Assembly: GCF_029024465.1 (NCBI RefSeq)
Contig: NZ_CP118950.1
Location: forward strand, 930,001 to 994,000
Source of the DNA: Lactococcus garvieae subsp. garvieae
GTDB taxonomy: Bacteria > Bacillota > Bacilli > Lactobacillales > Streptococcaceae
Reading direction: 5' to 3'
Length of the DNA: 64,000 nt
Both the position numbers and the translations under genes were made by a program. A model generated the notes under the pieces. It saw only the letters and a program-made list of their open reading frames with translations. It searched no databases and had not been told where the DNA came from. Position 1 is the first letter of the stretch; each line of letters starts with the position of its first letter. This document shows, one piece after another, positions 43,689 through 52,450 of this stretch.

Positions 43689-43758
43689 TGATAGAATAGA
43701 CTTAACAAATAGAATAGGATAAAAAGGCGGTTTCAAATTTTTGAATCTGTCTTTTTAT
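43689..43758 (+). promoter_or_regulatory. MFS exporter promoter and leader attenuator hairpin
   Basis: Extended -10 TGATAGAAT (43689-43697) is followed by a long hairpin: ATAAAAAGGCGG (43719-43730) with CTGTCTTTTTAT (43747-43758), closed further by TTCA/TGAA. The 3' arm is T-rich, so it could terminate transcription before the gene; the SD and ATG 43778 follow directly. Confidence 0.6.
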
Positions 43759-43777
43759 CGGGTATTGGGGGAGAGTT

Positions 43778-44944
43778 ATGAAAAACAAACAATGGATGAT
43801 TAACCTAGCAATTTCAAACTTATTGCTTGTGTTCTTAGGTGTAGGTCTCGTTATTCCTGTTTTGCCACAACTGAAAGAGCAAATGCATTTTTCAGGAACA
43901 ACAATGGGAATGATGATTTCGATTTTTGCTATTGCCCAATTGATTGCCTCTCCGATTGCTGGGCATTTATCGGATAAGGTTGGACGAAAAAAGCTCATTG
44001 CTTTGGGTATGATTATTTTCGCCTTTTCTGAACTTTTATTTGGTTTAGCACAAGTAAAAGCTCTTTTTTACGTGTCACGCGCTTTGGGAGGCATTGCAGC
44101 TGCTTTATTGATGCCTTCTGTTACAGCATATGTGGCAGATTTGACAACGTTAGGCGAACGTGCCAAAGCCATGGGTAAAGTTTCAGCAGCAATCAGTGGG
44201 GGCTTTATCATCGGGCCTGGTGTCGGAGGATTTTTAGCGACTTTTGGTATAAGGGTTCCTTTTTTTGTGGCTGCACTTTTAGCCTTTATCGGATTTATTT
44301 TGAGCATGACTGTGCTAAAAGAGCCAGAAAAAACAATGGATATTAATCCAGATACTCCAAAAGCATCTTTCTTGGATATTCTCAAAAATCCAATGTTCAC
44401 ATCTCTTTTTGTCGTTATTTTGATTTCTTCGTTTGGCCTGCAAGCCTTTGAATCAATTTATAGCATCATGGCGACAATCAATTTTGGCTTTACTACAAGT
44501 GAAATTGCTTTAGTAATTACAGTAAGTGGTATTATTGCCCTTTTCTTCCAACTTTTCCTTTTCGACTGGATTGTTGGAAAGATTGGTGAAATGCATTTGA
44601 TTCATTTGACCTTCTTTGCAAGTGCGCTCTTTATTGCTATTATTGCCTTCACAGGTAATCGCATTACTGTTGCTATTTCGACATTTGTTGTTTTCCTCGC
44701 CTTTGATTTGTTTAGACCAGCGGTAACCACTTACTTATCAAAACACGCAGGAGATCAACAAGGAGCGATCAATGGCTTAAATTCGACCTTTACAAGTTTT
44801 GGTAATATTTTAGGCCCATTGGCTGCGGGAGTAATGTTTGATATCAATCATTTCTTCCCTTACTATATTTCTGCGGTTATCTTGTTTGGTACCGGTGTAT
44901 TGTCAATGCTTATGAACCGTAAATCGAAAAAAATGAAAATTTAA
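43778..44944 (+). CDS. MFS multidrug-type exporter (12 helices, NorA/Bmr-like)
   Basis: A 388-residue drug:H+ antiporter-type protein. Motif A is GHLSDKVGRKKLIALG (about 62-77), motif C GGFIIGPGVGGFLA (about 145-158). Start ATG 43778 follows GGGGGAGAG. The leader contains a terminator-like hairpin after the promoter, suggesting inducible read-through. Substrate unknown; drug or metabolite export is inferred from the family. Confidence 0.88.
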   Translation: MKNKQWMINLAISNLLLVFLGVGLVIPVLPQLKEQMHFSGTTMGMMISIFAIAQLIASPIAGHLSDKVGRKKLIALGMIIFAFSELLFGLAQVKALFYVSRALGGIAAALLMPSVTAYVADLTTLGERAKAMGKVSAAISGGFIIGPGVGGFLATFGIRVPFFVAALLAFIGFILSMTVLKEPEKTMDINPDTPKASFLDILKNPMFTSLFVVILISSFGLQAFESIYSIMATINFGFTTSEIALVITVSGIIALFFQLFLFDWIVGKIGEMHLIHLTFFASALFIAIIAFTGNRITVAISTFVVFLAFDLFRPAVTTYLSKHAGDQQGAINGLNSTFTSFGNILGPLAAGVMFDINHFFPYYISAVILFGTGVLSMLMNRKSKKMKI

Positions 44945-44974
44945 AAAAGAGTTCTTTAAGAAGAACTCTTTTTT
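44943..44974. terminator. Bidirectional terminator
   Basis: AAAAAGAGTTCTT/AAGAACTCTTTTT between convergent MFS and hdeD-like genes. Confidence 0.9.
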
Positions 44975-44993
44975 ATTTGTCACTTAACAAAGC

Positions 44994-45524
44994 TTACCAA
45001 GTAAAGTAACGAATCAGTTTGAAGATACCTAGAATCAGGACAACGACACCGAGAAGTGTCCAAAGTGCCATTGCACCCCATAAAGGTGTGAGCAAGAGCA
45101 TGAAGCCTGCTACGACACTGAGAAGTCCTGAAAGAATTGTCCAAGGCTTAGAGGGAGAATATGGAACAAAGCCAAAGGAAACAAAGCCTTCAGTAATCCA
45201 TGTGAAACCAACTAAAATACCAATGATGATAAACAAAGTAGCTGTTGCAGCTGCTAAGTTAATCAAGGAGAAAATTCCCGCAACCAAGTAAACCGTACCT
45301 AAAAGAAGATGCCCAAAGCGTGACCATGGATTTTCATTCATTAAGGCAAAGATAGAAACAAGATAAGAAACCCCAATTAAAATGAAGGAAATACCTATCA
45401 AAACTGTTCCAACTTGTGCTGTACGTCCAGGCCAAAACAAAATGAGTAAGCCAATAAGTGTGGAAATAAGACCATTAATTCCGACGTTGTTACGTAATTT
45501 TTTCGAAAAGTTTTCAGAAAACAT
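44994..45524 (-). CDS. HdeD-family membrane protein (DUF308)
   Basis: A 176-residue protein with six short hydrophobic helices in three pairs, each pair rich in Gly and Leu (LIGLLILFWPGRTAQVGTVL and so on), the plan of HdeD acid-resistance membrane proteins. SD AAAGGGG upstream of ATG 45524. Function in Gram-positives unknown. Confidence 0.85.
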   Translation of the reverse strand: MFSENFSKKLRNNVGINGLISTLIGLLILFWPGRTAQVGTVLIGISFILIGVSYLVSIFALMNENPWSRFGHLLLGTVYLVAGIFSLINLAAATATLFIIIGILVGFTWITEGFVSFGFVPYSPSKPWTILSGLLSVVAGFMLLLTPLWGAMALWTLLGVVVLILGIFKLIRYFTW

Positions 45525-45610
45525 ATTTAATACCCCTTTCTTTTCTGATAATTTAATTATAACTTATTTTGGAGAGAAGTGCCCGTAATTCATTTGGCTA
45601 GTTATTATAA

Positions 45611-45639
45611 TTGACATTCTGAAAAAGGACATTTATACT
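45611..45639 (+). promoter_or_regulatory. Promoter of the Rrf2-type regulator
   Basis: TTGACA (45611-45616), 17-bp spacer, TATACT (45634-45639). Confidence 0.75.
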
Positions 45640-45670
45640 TAAGGTAAAATGAGAATCGAAGGAGAAAAAA

Positions 45671-46111
45671 ATGCAAATATCAAGTCGCTTTACGATTGCA
45701 CTTCATATTTTTGCCTGTATCCATACCTTTGAAGGAGAACACAAGATTACGAGTGATTTTTTAGCCACAAGTATTAATGTAAACCCCGTAATTATTCGAA
45801 GAGTATTACAGCAATTGAAAGCTAATGAATTGGTGCATGTTGTGCGCGGAAGCGGTGGAGCTGCAATCGCCAAACCAGTTGAAGACATTAGTTTATTTGA
45901 TATTTATAATGCGGTTGAGGTCATTAATAAAAAAGGCTTGTTCCATTTTCACGAACATCCTAGTCCAGACTGTTCTGTCGGCAAAAATATCCATCAGGTG
46001 CTTGATGGTAAGCTTGATTTAATTCAAAAAGCGATGGAAGACCAAATGAAGGCGATGAGTTTACAAGAAGTCATTACCGATATTGATCATTATGTGGCAA
46101 TAAATCCTTAA
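45671..46111 (+). CDS. Rrf2-family regulator, YwnA-like
   Basis: A 146-residue winged-helix regulator: MQISSRFTIALHIFACI, recognition region ATSINVNPVIIRRVLQQLK and wing VVRGSGGAAIAKP. Iron-sulfur Rrf2 proteins have three Cys; here there is one in the usual region (PDCSVG, about residue 100), as in the cluster-free YwnA group. It precedes an NAD(P)-binding gene exactly as ywnA precedes ywnB in B. subtilis, and a palindrome in the intervening promoter is its likely operator. Confidence 0.88.
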   Translation: MQISSRFTIALHIFACIHTFEGEHKITSDFLATSINVNPVIIRRVLQQLKANELVHVVRGSGGAAIAKPVEDISLFDIYNAVEVINKKGLFHFHEHPSPDCSVGKNIHQVLDGKLDLIQKAMEDQMKAMSLQEVITDIDHYVAINP

Positions 46112-46123
46112 GAAACCAAATCG

Positions 46124-46177
46124 TTGACATTTATTAAAAGCTTATGTAGAATTAGTTGTAACAAAAATTATTACAAC
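46124..46177 (+). promoter_or_regulatory. Promoter with inverted-repeat operator
   Basis: TTGACA (46124-46129), 17-bp spacer, TAGAAT (46147-46152), immediately followed by GTTGTAA-N9-TTACAAC (46155-46161, 46171-46177). The repeat overlaps the start site and is a good candidate for the adjacent Rrf2/YwnA-like repressor. Confidence 0.7.
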
Positions 46178-46199
46178 GAAAAAGACATGGAGGTCTAAT

Positions 46200-46829
46200 A
46201 TGAAATTAGCAGTAGTAGCAGCAAATGGTAAAGCCGGTCGTCTTATTGTACAAGAAGCAGTAGATAGAGGGTTGGATGTAACAGCGATTGTACGAAGCGA
46301 AAACAAAACAGTAGCTCCGTCTTCTATTCAGAAAGATTTATTTGATTTAACCAAAGAAGACATCAAGGATTTTGATGTTCTTATCGATGTTTTTGGAACA
46401 TGGGCAGAAGATAGCTTGGAGCAACATACCACTTCCATCCAACATCTTGCTGATCTTGTTGAAGGTACAGATAAACGCTTGTTGATTGTTGGTGGTGCTG
46501 GAAGTCTTTATCTTAATCCAGAACATGATTTAGCACTTTATCAATCAGAAGGCTTCCCAGATGCTTTCAAACCATTGGCAACAGCTATGTCTGATTCATT
46601 AGCTGCATTGAGAAAACGTCATGATGTTAAATGGACTTATGTAAGCCCTGCAGCTGATTTCCAAGCAGAGGGTGAAAAAACAGGTGACTATGTGGTTGCG
46701 GGCGAAGAATTTACGGTTAATGACAAAGGGGAAAGTGTGATTAGCTATGCAGACTATGCGAAAGCGATGATTAATATTGCGTTGGAAGGAAATTATGTCG
46801 GACAACGTATCAGTGTTTTCCAAAAATGA
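46200..46829 (+). CDS. NAD(P)-binding protein, YwnB-like
   Basis: A 209-residue atypical SDR with VVAANGKAGRLIVQEAVDRG at the N-terminus, LLIVGGAGSLYLNP and WTYVSPAADFQAEGEKTG. It is the YwnB group linked to redox or electrophile stress. ATG 46200 follows GGAGG. Probably repressed by the upstream YwnA-like protein. Confidence 0.88.
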   Translation: MKLAVVAANGKAGRLIVQEAVDRGLDVTAIVRSENKTVAPSSIQKDLFDLTKEDIKDFDVLIDVFGTWAEDSLEQHTTSIQHLADLVEGTDKRLLIVGGAGSLYLNPEHDLALYQSEGFPDAFKPLATAMSDSLAALRKRHDVKWTYVSPAADFQAEGEKTGDYVVAGEEFTVNDKGESVISYADYAKAMINIALEGNYVGQRISVFQK

Positions 46830-46830
46830 T

Positions 46831-46872
46831 AAAAATAAGAGGGATTTTCTTGAAAAATTCCTCTTATTTTTA
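46831..46872 (+). terminator. Terminator
   Basis: AAAAATAAGAGG/CCTCTTATTTTT (46831-46842, 46860-46871). Confidence 0.88.
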
Positions 46873-46895
46873 TATGAAAATTTATGAGCAAATAG

Positions 46896-46925
46896 TTTGA
46901 CCTTTACTGACCAAAAGAGTATAAT
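46896..46925 (+). promoter_or_regulatory. clpB promoter with CtsR box
   Basis: TTTGACC-TTT-ACTGACC (46896-46912) matches the CtsR direct heptad TTTGACCnnnTTTGACC with two mismatches in the second copy. It covers the -35 TTGACC (46897-46902); -10 TATAAT is at 46920-46925 with a 17-bp spacer. Confidence 0.75.
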
Positions 46926-46987
46926 TAAGAGGTAGTAAGAAAAATGAGAAAAATACTACATTACTATGAAATGAATCGAGGTGCATT

Positions 46988-49591
46988 ATGGACATCGAAA
47001 AAATGACAACAAGTATGCAAAAATCGCTTTATGAAGCGCAACAAATTGCGCAGACTCGCCATCATCAAGCGATTGAAATTCCACATTTATGGCGAATATT
47101 TGTACAACCGAACAGTTTTGCCTTTAATTTTTACAAAGATTCAGAAATTAACATTGAAGAATTTACGAAAGTTATTGAAAAAGAAATAGACAAAATTTCT
47201 TCTGTTGAGGGAAGTAATATTACCTATGGTCAAAATATTAGTGCAGATCTTTTTAATCTGTTCAATGCAGCAGATAAGATTGCCAAAGATCGGGGTGATG
47301 AATATCTCTCCACTGAAATTGTACTCTTGGCCCTTTTTGAGTTAAAGAAAAATCCTTTAACAGAATATCTGGTGAGCCAGGGAATGAATAAAGAAAAAAC
47401 AAAATTAGCAATTGAAAACCTACGAGGAGGTGATAAAGTGACAAATCAAAATGCTGAAGATACATATAAAGCACTTGAAAAATACGGTGTTGACCTTGTA
47501 GCTCAAGTGAAATCAGGAAAACAAGATCCGGTAATCGGCCGTGATGAAGAAATTCGTGACATCATTCGTGTCTTATCACGTAAAACAAAAAATAACCCCG
47601 TTCTGATTGGTGAACCTGGTGTGGGTAAAACAGCCATTGTTGAAGGACTTGCGCAACGTATCGTCCGTAAAGATGTGCCTGAAAATCTAAAAGATAAAAC
47701 GGTATTCTCTTTAGACATGGGTGCACTTATTGCAGGGGCTAAATACCGCGGGGAGTTTGAAGAACGTCTGAAAGCTGTACTCAATGAAGTTAAAAAGTCT
47801 GACGGACAAATCATTCTCTTTATTGATGAGTTACACACGATCGTCGGTGCGGGTAAGACGGAAGGTTCAATGGATGCTGGTAATCTTTTGAAACCGATGC
47901 TTGCACGTGGTGAATTGCATTTAATCGGTGCAACAACTCTGGACGAGTACCGTAAATATATGGAAACAGACAAAGCTTTGGAACGTCGTTTCCAAAAAGT
48001 TCTAGTAACTGAACCAACAGTTGAAGATACTATTTCCATTTTGCGTGGTTTGAAAGAACGTTTTGAAATTCACCATGGTGTAACAATCCACGATAACGCA
48101 TTGGTGGCAGCAGCAACACTTTCTGATCGTTACATTACAGATCGTTTCTTGCCGGATAAAGCGATTGATTTGGTTGATGAGGCCAGCGCCACAATTCGTG
48201 TTGAAATGAATTCCTTGCCAACGGAACTCGACCAAGCAAACCGTCGCTTGATGCAGTTGGAAATCGAAGAAGCAGCCCTCAAAAAAGAACGTGATGATGC
48301 TTCTAAGAAACGTTTAAATATCATTCGTGAAGAAATTGCAGAACTTCGTGAAGAAAACAATCAACTTAAAGCCCAATGGGAAGCTGAAAAGAAAGAAGTG
48401 GGCAATATTTCTGATAAAAGGAATGAATTGGAACGTGCACGCCATGAATTAGAAGAAGCCCAAAATGAAGGTGACTTTGAAAAAGCTGCAGCCTTACGTT
48501 ATGGTAAAATTCCAGAAATTGAACAAGCGCTGAAAGAACTCGAAAGTAAAGCAAAATCAGATGATCTCAGCCTTGTTCAAGAATCAGTCACTGAGGAACA
48601 AATTGCCGAAGTTGTTGGTCGTATGACAGGTATTCCTGTAACAAAACTGGTAGAAGGTGAGCGTGAAAAACTCCTTCATTTACCAGAAACACTTCATCAA
48701 CGTGTAGTAGGGCAAGATGAAGCGGTCGAAGCTGTGTCTGATGCTATTATTCGTGCTCGTGCAGGTATCCAAGACCCCAACCGTCCTTTAGGTTCCTTCC
48801 TTTTCTTAGGTCCTACAGGTGTTGGTAAGACAGAGTTAGCTAAAGCATTGGCTGAAAATCTATTTGACTCCGAAGAACATATGGTTCGTATTGACATGAG
48901 TGAATACATGGAAAAACATAGTGTATCCCGTCTTGTCGGAGCTCCTCCAGGATATGTTGGTTATGATGAGGGAGGTCAACTGACTGAAGCTGTACGTCGT
49001 AACCCATATACGATTATTTTGTTGGATGAAATTGAAAAAGCCCACCCAGATGTCTTCAATATCTTGTTGCAAGTTTTGGATGATGGTCGTTTAACCGATT
49101 CGAAAGGTGTTTTAGTCGACTTCAAGAATACTGTTTTGATTATGACTTCAAATGTTGGTTCACAATATTTGCTGGATAATGTCGATGATCAAGGTGAAAT
49201 ATCTGAAGAAACAACTGAGGAAGTGATGAAACAATTGCGGATGCATTTCAAACCAGAATTCCTCAACCGTATTGATGATACTATTCTCTTCAAACCATTG
49301 TCATTGAATAATATTAAAAACATTATTGTGAAGATGACGGGGCAATTGACACAACGTCTTGAAGAAATGTCTGTAGAACTAGAACTCAGTGAAGAAGTCA
49401 AAGCATGGATTGCAGAAAATGCTTATGAACCAGCTTATGGTGCACGTCCATTAAAACGTTATTTGACAAAAGTTATTGAAAATCCACTTGCTAAATTGAT
49501 TATTGCAGGAAAGATTCCACCAAAAACTAAAGTTCTTGTCAAACTCGTCGACAATAAAATTGACTTTGATATCTTACCCATTGAAGAATAA
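46988..49591 (+). CDS. clpB: ATP-dependent disaggregase ClpB
   Basis: An 867-residue AAA+ chaperone that extracts proteins from aggregates with DnaK. N-terminal domain (about 1-145), NBD1 with Walker [10 protein letters not shown] and Walker [10 protein letters not shown], the coiled-coil middle domain (about 405-520) that distinguishes ClpB from other Clp ATPases, and NBD2 with GPTGVGKTE and [12 protein letters not shown]. No ClpP-binding IGF/L loop is evident. Heat-shock control by a CtsR box in the promoter. A strong terminator follows. Confidence 0.97.
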   Translation: MDIEKMTTSMQKSLYEAQQIAQTRHHQAIEIPHLWRIFVQPNSFAFNFYKDSEINIEEFTKVIEKEIDKISSVEGSNITYGQNISADLFNLFNAADKIAKDRGDEYLSTEIVLLALFELKKNPLTEYLVSQGMNKEKTKLAIENLRGGDKVTNQNAEDTYKALEKYGVDLVAQVKSGKQDPVIGRDEEIRDIIRVLSRKTKNNPVLIGEPGVGKTAIVEGLAQRIVRKDVPENLKDKTVFSLDMGALIAGAKYRGEFEERLKAVLNEVKKSDGQIILFIDELHTIVGAGKTEGSMDAGNLLKPMLARGELHLIGATTLDEYRKYMETDKALERRFQKVLVTEPTVEDTISILRGLKERFEIHHGVTIHDNALVAAATLSDRYITDRFLPDKAIDLVDEASATIRVEMNSLPTELDQANRRLMQLEIEEAALKKERDDASKKRLNIIREEIAELREENNQLKAQWEAEKKEVGNISDKRNELERARHELEEAQNEGDFEKAAALRYGKIPEIEQALKELESKAKSDDLSLVQESVTEEQIAEVVGRMTGIPVTKLVEGEREKLLHLPETLHQRVVGQDEAVEAVSDAIIRARAGIQDPNRPLGSFLFLGPTGVGKTELAKALAENLFDSEEHMVRIDMSEYMEKHSVSRLVGAPPGYVGYDEGGQLTEAVRRNPYTIILLDEIEKAHPDVFNILLQVLDDGRLTDSKGVLVDFKNTVLIMTSNVGSQYLLDNVDDQGEISEETTEEVMKQLRMHFKPEFLNRIDDTILFKPLSLNNIKNIIVKMTGQLTQRLEEMSVELELSEEVKAWIAENAYEPAYGARPLKRYLTKVIENPLAKLIIAGKIPPKTKVLVKLVDNKIDFDILPIEE

Positions 49592-49603
49592 TTGAAAAAA
49601 TAG

Positions 49604-49630
49604 AAAAGCCCGTATTCTTTCGGGCTTTTT
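49604..49630 (+). terminator. Terminator after clpB
   Basis: AAAAGCCCG/CGGGCTTTTT around TATTCTTT. Confidence 0.92.
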
Positions 49631-49730
49631 GTATATAAAAATAGTCTTTTGTCGAAATTTACAGATAATTCTTGACAACTTATAGCTTTTAGATGTAAAA
49701 TATAAACACGATATATAGGAGGAGTCAATC

Positions 49731-50147
49731 ATGGAAAAAACTTTCTTTATTATTAAACCTGACGGCGTTCAACGTGGTCTTGTAGGTGAAATATTGAAAC
49801 GAATCGAGCAGCGTGGTTTTCAGCTAGAGAAACTAGAACGACGTTCTGCTCCAAATGGAGACTTGATTGACAAGCACTACGAAGCATTAGTGGATAAAGA
49901 TTTTTATCCTAACATTCGTAGTTATATGACTTCTGGACCAGTAGTTATTGGTGTAATATCTGGTGTAGAAGCTATTTCTTGCTGGCGCACAATGATGGGG
50001 ACAACTAATCCTAGTCAAGCTCAACCAGGGACTATTCGTGGAGATTTTGCTCAATCGCCTGAAAAAGGTAAAGCTATTAAAAATATTGTCCATGGATCAG
50101 ACTCACCAGAATCTGCAGAGCGAGAAATAGCGCTTTGGTTTACATAA
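49731..50147 (+). CDS. ndk: Nucleoside diphosphate kinase
   Basis: A 138-residue NDP kinase: [19 protein letters not shown] at the N-terminus and the phosphohistidine motif [16 protein letters not shown] (His about 118). It equilibrates NTP pools. SD AGGAGG. It is a single gene, with its own promoter in the clpB-ndk gap and a structured terminator behind it. Ndk is missing from several lactic streptococci and lactococci, so its presence is a useful taxonomic marker. Confidence 0.96.
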   Translation: MEKTFFIIKPDGVQRGLVGEILKRIEQRGFQLEKLERRSAPNGDLIDKHYEALVDKDFYPNIRSYMTSGPVVIGVISGVEAISCWRTMMGTTNPSQAQPGTIRGDFAQSPEKGKAIKNIVHGSDSPESAEREIALWFT

Positions 50148-50167
50148 ACAGAACGAACATTAAGGAC

Positions 50168-50229
50168 AAAGGCTTTCCCACGAGGTTTGAGCAACAGAGC
50201 TCCCAACCACTCAAGGAAAGTCTTTTTTT
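50168..50229 (+). terminator. Terminator with large structured loop between ndk and MFS gene
   Basis: Outer stem AAAGGCTTTCC (50168-50178) with GGAAAGTCTTT (50215-50225) and T-run; inside lies TTGAG/CTCAA (50187-50191, 50210-50214) stacked on the 3' arm, plus GGTT/AACC complementarity. The eight-base bulge on the 5' side and the ordered loop are unusual for a plain terminator. Confidence 0.65.
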
Positions 50230-50258
50230 GTTTGCTATTTTTATTAAAGGAGGAGAAT

Positions 50259-51476
50259 ATGAAAGAATTTTGGGGGCTTCATCCAACCATTAAAATTAGG
50301 TTGGTGATGAACTTTTTAGGAGCGCTTTGCTTTAGTACAGTGGGTGGCTCCATGACGATTTACTATAATAAGTATATGGGTGCGGGTGTCACAGGCCTCT
50401 TGCTTATCGTGAGTTCTATTATGGTATTTTTGGTTGGTCTTTATGCGGGACATTTGACAGATTTAAAAGGCCGTCGGCCTGTCATGCTCTTTTCAACCGC
50501 AGTTACGGCAGTTGGAGCAGCACTAGCCACCTTTTCTAACTCAGAGTTTTATTTTAACCCTTGGACAACCTTTTTCGGATTTTTAATCGTGAATTTTGGT
50601 TTTGGCTTTTTTAATACAGCCAGTCAAGCAATGATTGTTGATTTAACAACAAGTGAAAACCGGAGAACAGTCTACAGTATTCAATACTGGATTATCAATT
50701 TTGCTATTATGATTGGTTCAGGACTTTCAGGCTGGTTTTTCCGTGATTATTTGGTCTGGCTTTTGCTGGTCATCACTCTTGAAGAAATTCTGAGCTTTGT
50801 CGTTGTTTTATTTTGGATTGACGAATCTTTTGACCCACATCAAGAGCATCAAAAGAAAGCCCCAAATATTATAAAAGCTTATTTCTTTGTGGCTAAAGAC
50901 AGCATCTTTATGTCTTATCTGTTTGCTTCGGTTTTTATTGCGATGATTTTTAATCAAATCGACTATTACTTGCCGGTGCATCTAAGCGACAGTTTCTCAA
51001 CGACCCGAATTTTAGGTTTGGAAGTTTATGGGCAACGGATGTTAACACTTTTCCTATTGATCAATACTTTGATTATTGTACTCTTTATGAGTAAAATGAA
51101 TCAACTGACTAAAAACTGGTCGCGGAGTACAGGTATTACTTTAGGAATTTTTCTCCAAGGTTTAGGCTTTATTATTGCCTTTTTAGGCCACAATTTAAGC
51201 TGGGAAGTTACAGCAGCTGTAGTTGCTACTTTGGGCGAAATGATTCTTGTGCCCTTCTCTCAAGCTTTGAGAGCCGATCTGATGGAAGGAGAACATGTGG
51301 GGACTTATACGGGCGCCTTTTCAGTTACTCAGCCAGTCGCTTCTGTACTCTCAGGTGTTTTGGTTTCAATGTCAGCAATTTATGGGAATATTGGCATGGC
51401 TATATTTATGGGAATAATTATCTTTTTAAGTATCCTCCCCTCACTGCGAGCTATTCGAATGCATGAAGCCTTATAG
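50259..51476 (+). CDS. MFS transporter
   Basis: A 405-residue, 12-helix transporter of the MdtG/YttB-like drug-efflux type: motif A GHLTDLKGRRPVMLFS (about 65-80), and VNFGFGFFNTASQAMIVD in helix 4. ATG 50259 has SD AAGGAGGAG; the frame extends upstream to 50187 through the terminator hairpin, which is not coding. Substrate unknown. Placement behind a structured terminator suggests read-through or leader control. Confidence 0.86.
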   Translation: MKEFWGLHPTIKIRLVMNFLGALCFSTVGGSMTIYYNKYMGAGVTGLLLIVSSIMVFLVGLYAGHLTDLKGRRPVMLFSTAVTAVGAALATFSNSEFYFNPWTTFFGFLIVNFGFGFFNTASQAMIVDLTTSENRRTVYSIQYWIINFAIMIGSGLSGWFFRDYLVWLLLVITLEEILSFVVVLFWIDESFDPHQEHQKKAPNIIKAYFFVAKDSIFMSYLFASVFIAMIFNQIDYYLPVHLSDSFSTTRILGLEVYGQRMLTLFLLINTLIIVLFMSKMNQLTKNWSRSTGITLGIFLQGLGFIIAFLGHNLSWEVTAAVVATLGEMILVPFSQALRADLMEGEHVGTYTGAFSVTQPVASVLSGVLVSMSAIYGNIGMAIFMGIIIFLSILPSLRAIRMHEAL

Positions 51477-51493
51477 ATTTTTAAAATTGTCCA

Positions 51494-51502
51494 TGTTATA
51501 AT
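51494..51502 (+). promoter_or_regulatory. Promoter of the leader ORF/methyltransferase unit
   Basis: Extended -10 TGTTATAAT (51494-51502), no clear -35. Confidence 0.5.
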
Positions 51503-51523
51503 AGAAATAAAGGAGTAAAAATA

Positions 51524-51574
51524 ATGTCAAAAGGAATTATTGCTCAAAAAATTGTTTCAACCCATGTAAACTAA
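51524..51574 (+). CDS. 16-residue leader peptide ORF
   Basis: MSKGIIAQKIVSTHVN, with SD AGGAG (51511-51515) at eight-base spacing. Its last codons run through the 5' arm of a hairpin whose 3' arm holds part of the SD of the methyltransferase gene, and its stop lies in the hairpin loop. Translating this ORF should open the hairpin. This is the geometry of translational attenuators. Confidence 0.55.
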   Translation: MSKGIIAQKIVSTHVN

Positions 51575-51594
51575 TAAAATATAATTTACATGGG
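51561..51594 (+). promoter_or_regulatory. SD-sequestering hairpin
   Basis: Perfect ten-bp arms CCCATGTAAA (51561-51570) and TTTACATGGG (51585-51594) with a 14-base loop. The 3' arm includes the GGG of GGGAG (51592-51596), the SD for GTG 51605. No T-run follows, so it is not a terminator. Confidence 0.65.
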
Positions 51595-51604
51595 AGAATA
51601 ACAA

Positions 51605-52336
51605 GTGAAAGAAAACAAATATAATAATCAAGAATTTTTTTCCAAATACGCTCAAATGGAGCGTTCAAAATCAGGGTTAGAAGCTGCTGGAGAATGGTCA
51701 GAGCTACGAAAGATTTTACCTGACTTTCAGAACAAGAAAGTTTTGGACCTTGGCTGTGGATACGGTTGGCACTGCAAATATGCTGTTGACAATGGAGCGT
51801 CTTATGTCCTCGGCACAGATATTTCGAGTAAAATGTTAGAACACGCGGCAAGTAAAAACTCAGATGAGAAAATAAGTTATCAATGTATAGCTATGGAGGA
51901 CTTACACCTTGAACCGGCTTCCTTTGATGTGGTTCTGAGCTCATTGGCATTACATTACATTGAAGATTTAACTCCGCTTTTTTCTAACATATATACGTGC
52001 TTAACTACCGGTGGTCAATTTGTGTTTTCGGTAGAACATCCCCTTTTTACTGCATCGGGTCTGCAAGATTGGATTTATGATGCAAAAGGAGAAATAGAGC
52101 ACTTTCCTGTAGACAATTATTTCTATGAGGGAAAACGTAAAGTGTCCTTCTTAGGAGAAGAAGTAACTAAATATCATCGGACTTTAACTACATATCTCAC
52201 TACATTGCTACAACTTGGCTTTGAACTTCAGCATGTGATTGAACCACAGCCACCTAAACAAATGTTGGTATTTAAGGAAATGCGCGATGAGCTGAGACGG
52301 CCGATGATGCTGATCGTTTCTGCAAGGAAAAAATAA
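51605..52336 (+). CDS. Class I SAM-dependent methyltransferase
   Basis: A 243-residue methyltransferase. SAM-binding motif I is VLDLGCGYGWHCKYA (about 45-59), then VLGTDIS (acidic ribose ligand) and FDVVLSSLALHYIEDL. It belongs to the UbiE/small-molecule methyltransferase group, not to Erm rRNA methylases. Start is GTG with SD GGGAG that is partly hidden in an upstream hairpin overlapping a 16-codon leader ORF. Substrate unknown. Confidence 0.88.
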   Translation: MKENKYNNQEFFSKYAQMERSKSGLEAAGEWSELRKILPDFQNKKVLDLGCGYGWHCKYAVDNGASYVLGTDISSKMLEHAASKNSDEKISYQCIAMEDLHLEPASFDVVLSSLALHYIEDLTPLFSNIYTCLTTGGQFVFSVEHPLFTASGLQDWIYDAKGEIEHFPVDNYFYEGKRKVSFLGEEVTKYHRTLTTYLTTLLQLGFELQHVIEPQPPKQMLVFKEMRDELRRPMMLIVSARKK

Positions 52337-52338
52337 AG

Positions 52339-52369
52339 AAAAGCTAGGAAGAATTCTTCCTGGTTTTTT
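52339..52369 (+). terminator. Terminator
   Basis: AAAAGCTAGGAAG/CTTCCTGGTTTT (52339-52351, 52356-52367) with wobble pairs and T-run. Confidence 0.85.
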
Positions 52370-52387
52370 GATTTTCACACAGGAGTA

Positions 52388-52417
52388 TTGGCTGTATGAT
52401 TGAGTATATGGTATACT
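52388..52417 (+). promoter_or_regulatory. Promoter of the second antiporter
   Basis: TTGGCT (52388-52393), 18-bp spacer, extended -10 TGGTATACT (52409-52417). It lies inside the longest possible reading frame, supporting the later start at 52451. Confidence 0.6.
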
Positions 52418-52450
52418 AAAGAAATAGAAAAAATTAGAAAAAGGTGTTTT

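Noticed and set aside
50187-50258. N-terminal extension of the MFS protein
   Set aside because: It runs through a terminator hairpin and ATG 50259 has a near-perfect SD.
51605-52336. Erm rRNA methylase suggested by the leader-hairpin arrangement
   Set aside because: The protein has the small-molecule class I methyltransferase pattern (DLGCGYGWHC) and lacks Erm motifs.
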